Of a stretch of DNA of 64,000 bases, positions 12,101 to 24,005 are shown in pieces (the stretch's first letter is position 1; each line of letters starts with the position of its first letter). The notes under the pieces were generated by a model that searched no databases, was not told where the DNA came from, and saw only the letters and a list, made by a program, of their open reading frames with translations. The translations under genes and the position numbers were made by a program. Source of the stretch: Hevea brasiliensis (Eukaryota > Streptophyta > Magnoliopsida > Malpighiales > Euphorbiaceae); contig NC_079493.1 in the NCBI RefSeq assembly GCF_030052815.1, positions 121,855,132 to 121,919,131 on the forward strand, written 5' to 3'.

Positions 12101-15100
12101 AAAATAAATTTGCCACTGCAATAGATGATAACTAAACAAATAAGCATTGAAGCAGATGCTGTTTGCAACCTTTGCAGCAAAAATTTCAGTGATTTTGTAT
12201 CTAAAGGCTGTTGAGTTGAACGGCTGAAGTGAGCAAAGCCAGAGAAAACATCGTAACAAATAGTAAATACTGTGGATAGGATAATCTCTTTCTCTGCTTG
12301 AATTGGATGCTGCTTTGACCTTTTCCTTTCTTGATTGCTCAGAGGACAACAGGTACCATAAAAATCAAGCCATCCGATTTCTTCAGTTACTGCCTATAAA
12401 GATGAGTTTTGCATATTAGGTTACTTCACATTATCCATTTCCAACAAAATTATTATAGGAGCCTACCTCCATGAAACATTCATATGCTGATATGGAAGCA
12501 AGTTCAGGGTGAATGAAAAGGATACCACACTCCAAGTAACTGCAGACAAAACATTTAACCTATTAGTCTATTACAGAATTAATGTTAAAAATAAATACAA
12601 TATTCAGCATCCATCCAAATACATAAGTTACTTGAGGAAGTCTTTAACCAGCTCATCAAGATCCTTAACATTCATTCTTGACAAGAATAATCTAGTCTTT
12701 CTTCCCAGGAAGGCAAAAAGTCCAACAGTAGCCAAGCTATCTGCCTGAACCTGTTAAAGATTTGTAAGAGATACCTTATTAAAATGTCAAAAGGAATGTA
12801 GTTTTAACTAATGCCAGAAATTCCATACAGCTAACGTTAGAAAAAATTATGTGGAATTTATATACACCAGATATGCGTTGTTACAAGCATCAAATCTGGA
12901 TTTGGACTTGACCAATATATTTTTGTCTAAAACTCATCTACTGGAAACGAACTCAGTCTTCTACATAAATTTTCTGTTAAAACATGAAAACTAAAATAAC
13001 ATCATGAAAACTAAAATAACTTTACCGCTTCTCAAAAAATTAAAATTGACCAGGAGACTTTTCTGAACCATAGAATTGACCTTTTCATGAGAGTTTTCTG
13101 TGCCTCTGACCACCATTTCTTTGCCGAATGCCACTGAGAGTTTTCGCTGAGCCAGTCCAATCCAGAATTCTAGCTCTTCAATTTTGTTGCAAGGCAGTAC
13201 CTTTGCTCCAAAATGGGATAGGAAGTTGAGTTCAAATCCAGCCTCAGTTGCTAATTGATGCAATTTGTCCACTTCTACAAGACTATGTGAAAGATCCATG
13301 AGCTCTACTAATACATCCTCAACTGATAGTGTAAACATAGGACAAGAAATTCTTCCAGAACCCAGCTTTGCAACGGCAGCGCAGCAGCTTATTGCCACAA
13401 TGATTCCTGCAACACCACTGAATACATATATCTATCGACTAAAATTCACTCCTCAATGACTGCAGGTAAACTTTAACAAGTTAAAAGCAAAGAGTCTTTG
13501 AACAAACCTTCCAGCATATTCCGCGGACCACTTCCTCAGCAAGGGAATGAAAAAACCTGCAATACGAGGCAATTCCACCACTCTAAACCATTGTACTAAG
13601 TCAGCATGCTTCATGTTCAACTGACTTTCAATGTACTCTCCCACCAAGTTTATCTTTGGGGTCAAGCTAAAGTAAATGAAGAAGCAAATGCGTTAGACCA
13701 AGTTGCTATCTTGACCATCAGTGATTGCAATAAGATGAAGAATTGTCACAATGATATACTGAGTCAGACATACAGACGGCATCTTGGCCATATTTAAACT
13801 AGTCATTTGGCTTTACCCAAAAAAGGTTCCAGAATGAAATTGCTCTCAAAGGTTAGCATCAAGCTAAAACATAATATGCATGCATTCAAGATTGGATAAA
13901 TATCTTCTAGTAAACATCATCCACTATAATTTCTTTAGTTACTAATGTACCATAACATATGGGTTAATTTGTATTTGCAAAAAAAAAAAAAAAAATTTAC
14001 TCACATTTCTTTAACGGGGGATGCATTGTTGTGACGATCAAGAGAAAGCAAAATCTCTACTTCAATTGCCGTTTTTAACAAAGCATAAACAGCTACCTGG
14101 ACAGCCACAATAGTCAATGGTCTTGTTCCAATTTTTCATGTCTTCTAATGATTCATAAAGATTGTTCACCTCCAATCAATTAAATTATCTCAGTGATAGT
14201 TGTTAAAAGGCAAGGAACAAAATATGAGCAGAAACGTGTGAATGGATGTGCAATATGTCGAAATGATTGTAAATAACCTAGAACACCAGAAATAGCAAGA
14301 AAATCTTCAATATAAGCAAACATAAGTGCATGATAATTCTAAAATGTCAAATTTATGAACCCAAAAAAACAAAGAGAAAATAAAAGAAAAGAAAAGAAGA
14401 GAAGAATGTTAATGCTTTGATATGCTAGGCACTTACCTGGTAAGCAATACGTTTATGCCATTCATGAACATCCTTCCCGTTCCAAGCCATTGCGAGCTCT
14501 GCACTTCTTCCTGGCAGTTTAAGTGACTGAATTGCAATTGAAAAGCTTGCAGCAGATTCATGCAATACCCATAAAAGACAATTTACACGATTGAACTCCA
14601 TTTCATTATTGTCAGCTTTAGCCACAGCGGCACTATTGTCACCCATAGTTTCTTCAGCAGAATCAGAAGAGGCCATAGATGATAATGCTCTTAAAGAAAA
14701 ACAGTGTGAAGAACAGCAATGTGCAAAGAACAATTCAAGTGAACCACTATTCTTCAGAAAGAGAAAATTTCCAAGTTTCTTCCCATTTATATTTAATTTG
14801 GGTACATCAGCCATGGTCCTTTTGCTTTTTGATCCAAAAGACTTTCTGTGACATCAAAAGGACAACCAATCAATGATGAAATTTTCTGGCCTCCCATCTA
14901 TAAGACATTTTGAATGCTATTGCTGTACAGCATAAACATCTGATCCTTAACTTTTTTTTCTAATGTTGTTGAACAGACTGTTTATCTTCCTAAATTCGTA
15001 GCCATGAGCAAGAACAGGACAATTACTGTAACATATTCTATCAATCTAACTGCTTGGATATTCTTCATGCAGCAGAAGGGAGTAATTTTAACATAATCTT

Positions 15101-15668
15101 TACTCTTAGTTCACTTTGTTTCTTCTGAAGAGCAACATCATGTATCCTAAAAGACTTGCATCATACAACCTATGAAGCACACAAACTTTTAAAAGACCAA
15201 CATTCCCATGTTGGACACATTTCAGACACCAAAAACCTCCTTCTTTCTTTTTTTCTTCTTTTTTTTCTTTTAAACCGTGGAAACTCTAAGGAAACTTTGG
15301 GGAAATTTTATGAAACTTCAGAGGTTAGTTTGCAATTTAAAATTTTGAAGACGGATTTTTAATTATAACTTTCAAAAATTATGCACTTGAGAAAAAAAAA
15401 AGTGAGAAAAAATAAAAATTTATGTACTAAAGCTTCCTTTATTAAACAACAGTTTAAGAAAGTAAATCGATGATGCAGAATACTGTTTGACACTAGATTA
15501 TTGTTGTAAACTAATATTCAATATATTTTTTTTCCCAGTTTAATAATTTCCTAACATCTAAGTTCCTACAATGTAGAAAACTGTTGTGTCCATGTGTTAT
15601 GTCGTTTCTGTCCCGTTTCTGTCCATTTTCTGTATCCTTGCTACTCAGAACATGTTATCAAATCTTTC

Positions 15669-15699
<31 letters not shown>

Positions 15700-16202
15700 C
15701 CTGTATTCTATGATTACTTTGTTTTAATTAACTTTATCTCTACTTGTGTGTGTGTGAATCAGTGATACTTGTCCTCTGGCATTTATGGATCCATTTTCCA
15801 ATGAGACAAGAAAATTCCTACAAATTGAAAGCCCATGCCAGTATTCAAGTTGCATTTACATTACCCAGAAAAAGAACCACCTCTAAAACTTGTAGCATAA
15901 CTATTCAATGCTTAATTAAAAAGAAGAAACATTCTCTCAATACATTCAATCCCGGGGATTTAAAAAAAATAGCAGATGAATCAAAAGAAGATTAAAAACA
16001 CATGTTGAGATCAAAGTTCACATATATTCTCAAACAACAGCATTCAAAGATTGCATTCGATCAAGGACTATAAAAAGCCACCCTTTTTACCGATCTTTGC
16101 AGAACCCAGATGCAGTTAACACAAACATATGCAAGTCAAGATTAAGAAAGCTTACGAGAAGTGGAATGACTTGGAAAGTTGCAGAGAGGAATGGGAAGCC
16201 AT
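9180..16202 (-). CDS. plastid-targeted LETM1-like membrane protein
   Basis: Fourteen exons on the minus strand, in order: 16202-16156, 14845-14437, 14096-14005, 13666-13508, 13417-13081, 12750-12632, 12539-12467, 12393-12170, 12073-12017, 11930-11762, 10563-10435, 10348-10178, 9466-9407, 9326-9180. All phases close, giving 730 aa. The first exon encodes a Ser/Phe-rich, acid-poor start (MASHSSLQLSKSFHFSS) typical of a chloroplast transit peptide. A hydrophobic segment lies at about 237-255 (GVAGIIVAISCC). The C-terminus carries the LETM1 signature: basic RRQRRKLKRTL at 636-646, then a membrane helix with TLIPITILMLIPVSAVGHAA at 651-670. Mitochondrial LETM1 is a cation/proton exchange factor; the role of this plastid relative is not shown by the sequence. 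An in-frame ATG at 16256 would add 18 residues, but TATAAA lies only 6 bases upstream of it, so I prefer 16202. The exon 11 acceptor is ambiguous by one codon. Confidence 0.85.
14846..16155 (-). other. intron 1 of the LETM1-like gene
   Basis: This intron of about 1.3 kb separates the transit-peptide exon from the body of the protein (donor GTAAGC, acceptor GATGTCACAG). It contains a (CA)n(TA)n microsatellite at 15669-15699 and pyrimidine-rich stretches, but no gene. Confidence 0.75.
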
Positions 16203-17317
16203 AGAAGAATGAGAAAGGAAAGAAGAAGTGGGAGAAAGAGTGGAAAATAAAGTCATTGACCGTTTATACGAGAGAAAGCTCTTCAGCGAAGCCTTCAAGG
16301 CAGAGAGACAGAGAGAGAGGATTTGTTTATGTCTTGTTGGTAATTTATTAAATACAATGTATTAGAGGCGTCTTAATGTTTGTCTCCCGCCAGCCGTTTT
16401 ACTTTTTAAGTTTTTTGGACTATCCAGGAAACTGTGGATTTCTTTACAGGGATAACACTTGTTTATGATTGCTCATACTTTGCCTTGTTACGAGGTTGAA
16501 ATACTACTACTAGAATACGACATTGAACTTGTCTTGTAAAGATCGCCCTACTTGGTAATCCACCAAATGGTCATTGCTCAGAAGTTGAATTGTTTGATTA
16601 TTGTTTAATTTCCACCAAAAATGGGGGAAATTTGTCATTCAAGTTTTTAATCTTCTTATATTTTCAGGAAAATAAGATTTGAGGACATGTTATCTAGTTC
16701 TGATCTACCATTACCAAACAAAAACAAAATCAGTTTTAGAGAAATTATTTTTGGATTAGATGATCTTTGTAAATAATGGAATGTGCATATACGGGAATGA
16801 ATAAGGATGTAAATGGAGAGATTTAAAATAATGTGGAGGAAAATAATATAAAAAATATATATATAATTTTTAAATATTAATGTGAAATTAATCTCATAGA
16901 GAGCTAAATGAAAAAAAAAAAAAATCATAAAACCAGACTTTGTTGGTGTAGATGATCTTTGTTGCAACATATCCTAGCCTCAATTTTTTTTTATTGGCTA
17001 AATGCAGAACCTATAGAATCAAGCTCAAACTTTGCTAAAATCATCATCGTGAATTACAAAGTTCATTGTTGCAGATCAACTGTCAAATAAGTAGATAGAT
17101 CCACACAACTAGAGGCTAAAAAACACAAACAGAAGTTCCCTAAAAGCTGAACAGAGTTCTAATCAAACCCTAAAATGCCCCGTTATCTTGGTTGTGTGCA
17201 ATCTATGATAACCACAAAAAGTATATTTGATCAAAAGAATATGAATTCCGATAACTCTGCCAGCACCTGCATAAGCTTCAGTCTTTAATTCCAAATAGAT
17301 CTGCCACTATTTCCAAC
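16203..17317 (-). promoter_or_regulatory. promoter and leader of the LETM1-like gene; 3' flank of COX19
   Basis: On the minus strand, a long CT-rich patch (about 16300-16324) and TATAAA (16268-16263) lie just upstream of the transit-peptide exon, in the arrangement expected for a plant core promoter. The remainder up to the COX19 stop is AT-rich and featureless apart from short (TA)n at 16852-16866. Confidence 0.5.
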
Positions 17318-19944
17318 TCAGTTATCAATGCTCTCGTTGTTCTTTTCTTCAGAAGATTCCAAACCAGGTTCCTTTTCAAACCCGAGTTCTGACATGGCCT
17401 GCCTTGCCATCAAATTCCTGCAGAATAATAATGAAAATTTCAGCAAATGTGGCAGCCCTCTATGTAACAAGAGACTTGAATAAAACAAATTATCCAACGG
17501 CTACGATATGTATCTGACAAATAAAACACTTGTTAACCAACATTAATTCTGCAACCCCAACAAAATGTACATAATTGTTTCATCCCTTCCCCCTCTGAGC
17601 CATATGATGGTGCCAAATAGCACAGTGGATATGTGGTCAGATAAATGAATTGACCTCCTAAAATCTTATTTTACATTTTCAATGATAGGGCTGGAATCAC
17701 GAAAAGGCCTATAGAAGAAGGGAAAGGATCTGCTTAGTAATACAATTCCAGAACCTTGGACTTGGGCCACTTCCCTTCTTCTAGGCCTTTTCCTGATTCC
17801 AGCCCTATCATTCAATCACCATTTGATAATTCTTATCATGCATGAGTCTTGTGTACGTAAGCAACATTCTACAACAGCAATTTGGCTCAAAACAAATATA
17901 GCTGGAAGTGTTGAAAACAAGCAGCGAACTAGCTTCCTAAATTCTTATGGTAGATGCCAGTCCGTCCTAAAATCTACAGGCGAAAAACTAATAGCATTGA
18001 GTAGTTAGAGCATTCCTTGATTATCAGTTCCACGCATATCAGTTCCACACACACACAGATATAGCAAACAATCTTTATGTAAATGTACTGGTTATTCAAT
18101 AGGTTTGTTAAACTTGGTTTTTCAAAACATGTTTCACTGCCTTGAGCTTTCCATTTCTTTCTTGGATTTTGTTGATATTTTAGGATGTAGGTTTGGTGCT
18201 TTCCTTCATTTTTCCTGTTCTTTTCAGGTGCCTCTTGCATGCAACCACCACAAACATGGTTGCTTACCATTTGGGTTTCACAGAAAAAAGGATAAACCAA
18301 GACAGTTTTTCACAATCACTATGCAATCTAAGAATAAAGGTTATGCCCATATCATGCATAGATTTTCTGCAAAAAGAAGATTAAAGCTACTAGATTCTGA
18401 CCAAAAGAAATTTATACTTTTCCTGTACTAAAAAATACGGGGAAAAAAAATCTCTTCCAAACAAGTATGCCCTTATTCTAGCATTGGCATATACCTCCAT
18501 ATCCTCCCCTAAAAACCTCCACAAGATATGCTTCTCATTAGGATTTCAGAGTTTAAGCAAAAACCAGATAAATTTAGCTACAAAAGACCAAAACCTTTTT
18601 TTTCATACAATCGACTCGAATTGGGACTCGAACTTGATACCTCATAGTCCTAGAAACGACTCCAATACCACTAAGCCAAAGGTCATTGGTTGTACAAGAT
18701 AAAACCTTTACCGAAAGCATAAACATCCATATCCATCATGAAGATTATATAGGAAATTATCAAGCTTACTTTTCCATGCGACATTGCAGGTATTTTTTGG
18801 AGAAATCTCTACATTTTTCAGATTGATGGCCGGAAGATCTGAGACAATTAAGGTAATCTTTCTTCTCCTATAAACAAGCAAATACAGGAACTAAGAAAAA
18901 TCAAATATAAATAGGAAAATAAATAACGATGAAAGGACTAAATTGATAAAATAAATGGAAAATTAAAACTCAAGTTATATCAGTATTTATCTTCCACTTC
19001 AACATTACTCTTTAATCCACTAAACAAGCAAGAAATTGTTTCTCCTACAAAATAAAAAACTTATGGAGAATTCATTACCAAGTCGCATTCATGCATGTGG
19101 TCCAAAGGGAACACTCCTTTCTCCGGCGGTACAGGCCTTAGTCCTCTATTTCCACCGAATGCACCACCTGCCAATAATATCAATCTTCATAAGAATACAG
19201 TAAGAATCCATGAAATACAGCAATTGAAAGAGTCTTCGTTTTTCTTTCTTCTCCAGAGGTATCCAAAATTTGAATTTCAGAACAGTAGAAATGTAGGGTT
19301 TGATTTTAATGGATCAGTGCCCTAGAGAAATGTAGCATTAAAATCAAAGCCCTTGAGAAAAAACAATGTATAATCATAACATCTAAAGTCAGTTAGACAA
19401 TCCAAAATGAACAAATCTTGAAACTTGTCATTTAACTCCAACAGATTCAGAAGTGCAATTTTTCTTAAATTGGGCTTTCAGTTGAGAGGCAACAATGTCT
19501 CTTTGTAAACTTGCCTGTTTCTATTACATGATTTTCCATACAAATCCCACCAAGATACAAATATTAAACAGAAATTTAATCAAGTTTACCAATCACAGAA
19601 CTAACACAATCTTAAACTATCCATCCATCTAACAATTATAGCAGGTTGGGGAATAATTACAAAAGGACGGTTTTTTAGAGATACTTTTGAGAACCCTAGA
19701 TCTTATTTCAACAAGACAACAAACAGAAAACACAAAAGAGGAAATACAGTTGCCCAACCAAATACACATATGAAATATTGTATCCAAGATTTTTCTCCAT
19801 AACTGTAGAAACACTAGCAGAGTTCTGTTTGAATACTAAAAAAAATGGAAAAATTGCAAACAACTAATGGGTAAAATTTATTCATAAATCAATGAAAGAA
19901 TGTCTAATAAGAATAAAATTAGATTGTTTTGCACCTGCACTCAT
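17318..19944 (-). CDS. COX19: COX19-like twin CX9C copper chaperone / cytochrome c oxidase assembly factor
   Basis: Four exons on the minus strand: 19944-19935, 19167-19079, 18867-18770, 17417-17318; 98 aa, the usual length for plant COX19. Exon 1 contributes only ATGAGTGCAG, so the start is easy to miss. The protein opens MSAGGAFGGNRGLRPVPPEK. It then carries two CX9C motifs, at CDLEKKDYLNC and CRDFSKKYLQC, which in this family form two disulfide bonds and the CHCH helical hairpin in the mitochondrial intermembrane space. MEKNLMARQAMSELGF follows, and the tail is acidic. COX19 works with COX11 and others in delivering copper to cytochrome oxidase. The 1352-bp intron 3 holds a near-perfect hairpin at 17681-17812. 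Every junction has GT/AG borders and correct phase. Confidence 0.93.
17681..17812. repeat. near-perfect inverted repeat (hairpin) in COX19 intron 3
   Basis: The arms at 17681-17724 and 17771-17812 are complementary over about 42 pairs, with one mismatch and one 2-base bulge, around a 46-base loop. Left-arm landmarks are AATGATAGGGCTGGAATCA and AAAAGGCCTA. The size and pairing fit either a small MITE or a plant pre-miRNA-like foldback. The sequence alone does not decide between them. Confidence 0.85.
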
Positions 19945-21669
19945 TGGAATTATTTTGATGCCTTGCGCTCTGTATTTTCTTCTGCAACGTGATTAGTTTG
20001 GGCAGTCTTCGATTTACAAGTTGATCCAAAGTCCAAGGCGACCGGCGAGGTTTGCAAACCCAGGAACCAATCCGACAGCTGATCCAAATGGGTAATTCTG
20101 GCTTATTTGAGTATTGAAACGGTGTCGTATTCTAGATTGTTAATGTTCGAATTGTTTTATTCATGCAATAATATCACAATGAATTGGGCTAAATGATTTT
20201 TGGATTTGCAATGGTTAATTTTTGAAATTAGGGTAAATTGTTGCACCTCATAAATGAAATAAAAATGGATATTCAGATCAAAAGATTTTTTCAATTATAG
20301 TTCTGATTTGATCTCAGCTTTATTAATCTTGATTAAATTTAATTATTTAAATTTTAAGAAAAAAATATTTAAAAGAAAACTTCAATTATAGTAGAACTTG
20401 CATAAGAGCTTTAAAAAAGTAAGGTATCTTTGTGAGTAAGCTATCAAAATCTCTTCATTTGATGGGTTGAAAATGGGGAAGGGTGAGAATAGTGTGAGGT
20501 GTGAGAATCTTTATGAAAGGAGATTTCAAAAGTTGAAATGGTTGGGAGAAAGTAAAGGCAGCATGCACAACATGCTTTAGTTCATCAACTTTAAAGCTAC
20601 CTAGGAAGAAAGCAACCTACCACTAGCACGTGCAGTTCTAGTTGGATTTGAGACATGAGTAAAAATTGAAATTGAATTAAAATTTCAGTACGATTTTGAT
20701 TTGATTTATTATTATTTTAATATTAATTATTATTTAATATATTTTATATTAAATAAAAATTTAAAAATTTTCATAAGATAAATTAAAGGTAAGAAATGTC
20801 AGTGATATATTTATTAAAATTGAAAGATGATAAATGAAATTTAATTATACATTAACCTATATACCTATAATAGCAAATCATATGAATTTTAATGATACTT
20901 AAATTAAAATTAGAAATTTTTTTAATATAAATTAAAGTCGAATGACACTATAAATATAGCTAATTAAGCTTAGATTTTATAAATAAAATTAACTCGAAAA
21001 ATAGTAACAGGTGGATTAAAAAATATAAATTTATAAAATAAGAAATTCAATTAAATTATGAGTTAAAATTAAAAATTTATTTATTTATATGCAGAATTGC
21101 CTTGTTGTCCTTGTTGACTTTGTATACATTAAGGTACAGACAATTGGGCACCAAGTCAAATGATTTTTGTACAAAGTGATATTTAGTAACATGTTACATG
21201 ACATAATTTGTCCTCCGCCATGTGTAAAATAAATAGGATGTCTTTCAAGTACTCTTATTTGGATTTATATTTTGTGATTATTTCCTCTTCTTTAACGTGC
21301 CCAACATTTTTCTCATTTACATCAAACTCTTGAGATTTTCCACCTAAAAAAAAGAAAAAAAAATCTGCATTTTTAAAAAAAATTAAATATTTTTTATGTG
21401 TGTTTTTATCTTTAAATTTTAAACTAAAATTGGATTTAATTACATCCTCAAACATTTTGATTTACTGATGTTAAATATTAATTTAAAATGAAAAGATATA
21501 TAAAAATATAAAAAAAGTTTATAATAATAATAATAAATTTCTCTTTAAAAAAAATATAAAATTTTGATATTTGATAATAAAGAATTCATATATATTAAAG
21601 TTATCCATCACTGTATGGGAGATTTATAATTATACACTTGCACTCACTCCTAAAATGATTATAATTATC
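19945..21669. other. COX19 upstream region and AT-rich intergenic
   Basis: The first 150 bases or so upstream of COX19 (19945-20095) have normal composition and probably hold its leader and promoter. Beyond 20250 the sequence becomes AT-rich with no supported gene. Confidence 0.5.
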
Positions 21670-21677
21670 AATGCAGC

Positions 21678-22213
21678 TAGGGGTGAGCATTCGGTTCAAA
21701 TTGAGTCGAATTGAACCGAACTGAATTAAATTACAAAAATCAAATCGAACTGAAATAGGTGAAAAATCGAATCGAATCGAACCGTTCTATTTTGGTTGGG
21801 TTCGGTTTAAATCGATTGGTTTGATTTTTTATTGATTTTTGAATTTAGACTTGATTTTCAAGTTATTTGGTCTAAGTTTAACTTTGATTTGAACCTAATA
21901 ACCATTAATCAATGAAATTAAATAATTAATATATATAAAATTAAATATAATTCATAAATTTTTCATAAAAATAAATCAATTTAAAAATCGATTCAGTTCG
22001 ATTTAATTTGACTTGACTATATAAATTACTATTCGGTTCTGTTCAGTTTAACCGATTTTTTTTATCTTTAAAACCGAACCAAACTAAAATAATCGAAATT
22101 TTTATAATTCAAAATCGAACCGAACCGATTTAATTTTAAAACCGAACCGATTGAATCGAATTGACTCGATTTGGTTCGATTTTTCGGTTTTAACCGAATT
22201 CTGCTCAGCCCTA
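21678..22213. mobile_element. hAT-type MITE with 8-bp target duplication
   Basis: A 536-bp non-coding element. The ends are TAGGGGTGAGCA and, inverted, TAGGGCTGAGCA, which fit the hAT end rule (YARNG). It is flanked by perfect 8-bp duplications AATGCAGC at 21670-21677 and 22214-22221. The interior is AT-rich with many CGGTT/AACCG words in both directions, so it can fold extensively. It has no transposase and belongs with the element at 46943. Confidence 0.85.
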
Positions 22214-23090
22214 AATGCAGCTTAATTAATTAAAAAAAAAAAGATGAAGTGCCAATCATGGCTCTCTACTGTTGACCCAAGTATATCACGTTTATCGATT
22301 AATTAATTAATTAATTTGATTCAATATTTTAAAGTAAAGTCAAGTTCAATTCCAAAATATTTAATTTAAAATAAATATGCAAATAGTTTAGTAGTGAGAC
22401 TGAGAGGTATATATATTCCCAAATAATTATGAATTAATTTAATGTTACCTTACCTTGTAACCTAACCATTAAGGAATAAATAATTATATAAAATAATCAC
22501 GTGCTAATTCCACTCCACCCCAACAAAGTAAGATTAGGTTAGCCAATTAATTAAGGAGAGTTGTCCGATTTAGAACTTCAACAACATGCATGCATTATTT
22601 TTTTAACAGACAATTGAAAATTTGCCCTTAACAGGTAGGAGAGTAAAAAATCCCACCTAACGATGAATAAATTAAGCAAAATCATTGAAAATTTTTTTAT
22701 CTAAATTTAATTTATAATCAAAATGCTCCGATTATAATTTCGTCCAAAAAATTAACGTAAATTTCTTATTCTAAATTAAAAATTAGCACAAATTCATTAT
22801 CTTAAACTAATATAGGATAACACACCCTCTCATGCCTAGATATGAATATTCAAATGTAAAATTTGAAATGTATTGTGAAATTTACAGGCATAAACATCTA
22901 TAGGTGGTTCATCCGGAGTATGAATTTTGCAAGTACAAGCATTTATAGAAGACCCATTCGAAGCACAAAATTTATAGGTATGAGTATATGTGAACGGCCT
23001 AATATTGAAGCAGGGTAGAATCTAAATATTTAGAGAATAAAATTTACAAATATGAACATATCTGGATGGTCCAACATTGAAGCAGGGTAA

Positions 23091-23190
23091 ACTCTAATAC
23101 CATATAAAGAAAATGAATTAAACTTAATTTTATCTCAAAAACTCTAATACCATATAAAGAAAATGTATTAAAGTTAATTTCATCTCAAAA
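23091..23190. repeat. 50-bp direct tandem repeat, two copies
   Basis: Copies at 23091-23140 and 23141-23190 both begin ACTCTAATACCATATAAAGA and differ at only a few positions. They follow a more degenerate series sharing ATTGAAGCAGGGTA (about 23004 and 23074). Confidence 0.85.
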
Positions 23191-23938
23191 GCTAATTAAA
23201 AGAGAAAATATTTATCCAAATCATATATTTAGGTCAAATTTAGATAAAAATTTTTCAAATTTAAGATAAGAAGGATCATTAATTAGAAAGTTATATCCTG
23301 ACACAATAAGACAGTATCAAAGGAAGAAAAAAAGGCAAACTGAAAGGGAAGGAATAAAGAAACAAAAAGAAAAAGGAAAACCATTGCAAGAGAGTGTCAA
23401 CTGTACCCATAAAGAATTACACGGTAAACAAGCTCTAGTTTTTGAAGTTTTGATTTTCTAGTCTATTATTAGTTTATAATTTTAACATTATGCAAGAATG
23501 ACCAGATCTCCCAGAGATTGATTCATAGGTTTAGGAGATTGACAATTACAATTCTATCAAATTCCAACTACTAGAAATATTCTTAGAGCTATTCATTCAG
23601 AATTTGCTGAATTTGAATGATCATTTGTGGAGGAGGATTTGGTGGTGATTATTCCATGGTTGTATTTTAATTAAATTATGTGAGTTTAGCACTAATAATT
23701 GACAAGGGAAGATTCAGTTGGAAAACCCCTAATTAACTTAATAAGTAATATCAATCTACAAACAACAAAATCTTCCCTTTTTTTGAAATGTTGATTTAAA
23801 CCAATAATTGAGATTTGATGCCTAAAACTAAGAATAATTTGACAAAATTAATATTCATTAGTTTTAATTTATTAGTATTTGAGTTGTTTTTAGTTTTATA
23901 AGATTTTGAATTTAAATATTAATTGAAGTTAAATAAAT

Positions 23939-23941
<3 letters not shown>

Positions 23942-23986
<45 letters not shown>

Positions 23987-24005
23987 TATGTGCGCGCGCA
24001 TATAT
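23942..24005. repeat. (AT)n microsatellite with alternating purine-pyrimidine extension
   Basis: About 21 AT units are followed by TGTTTATG and then TGCGCGCGCATATA. The tract is a simple-sequence repeat likely to vary in length between individuals. Confidence 0.9.

Noticed and set aside
17823..18431. Overlapping open frames on both strands in COX19 intron 3
   Set aside because: Intronic, no family resemblance, and without coding composition.
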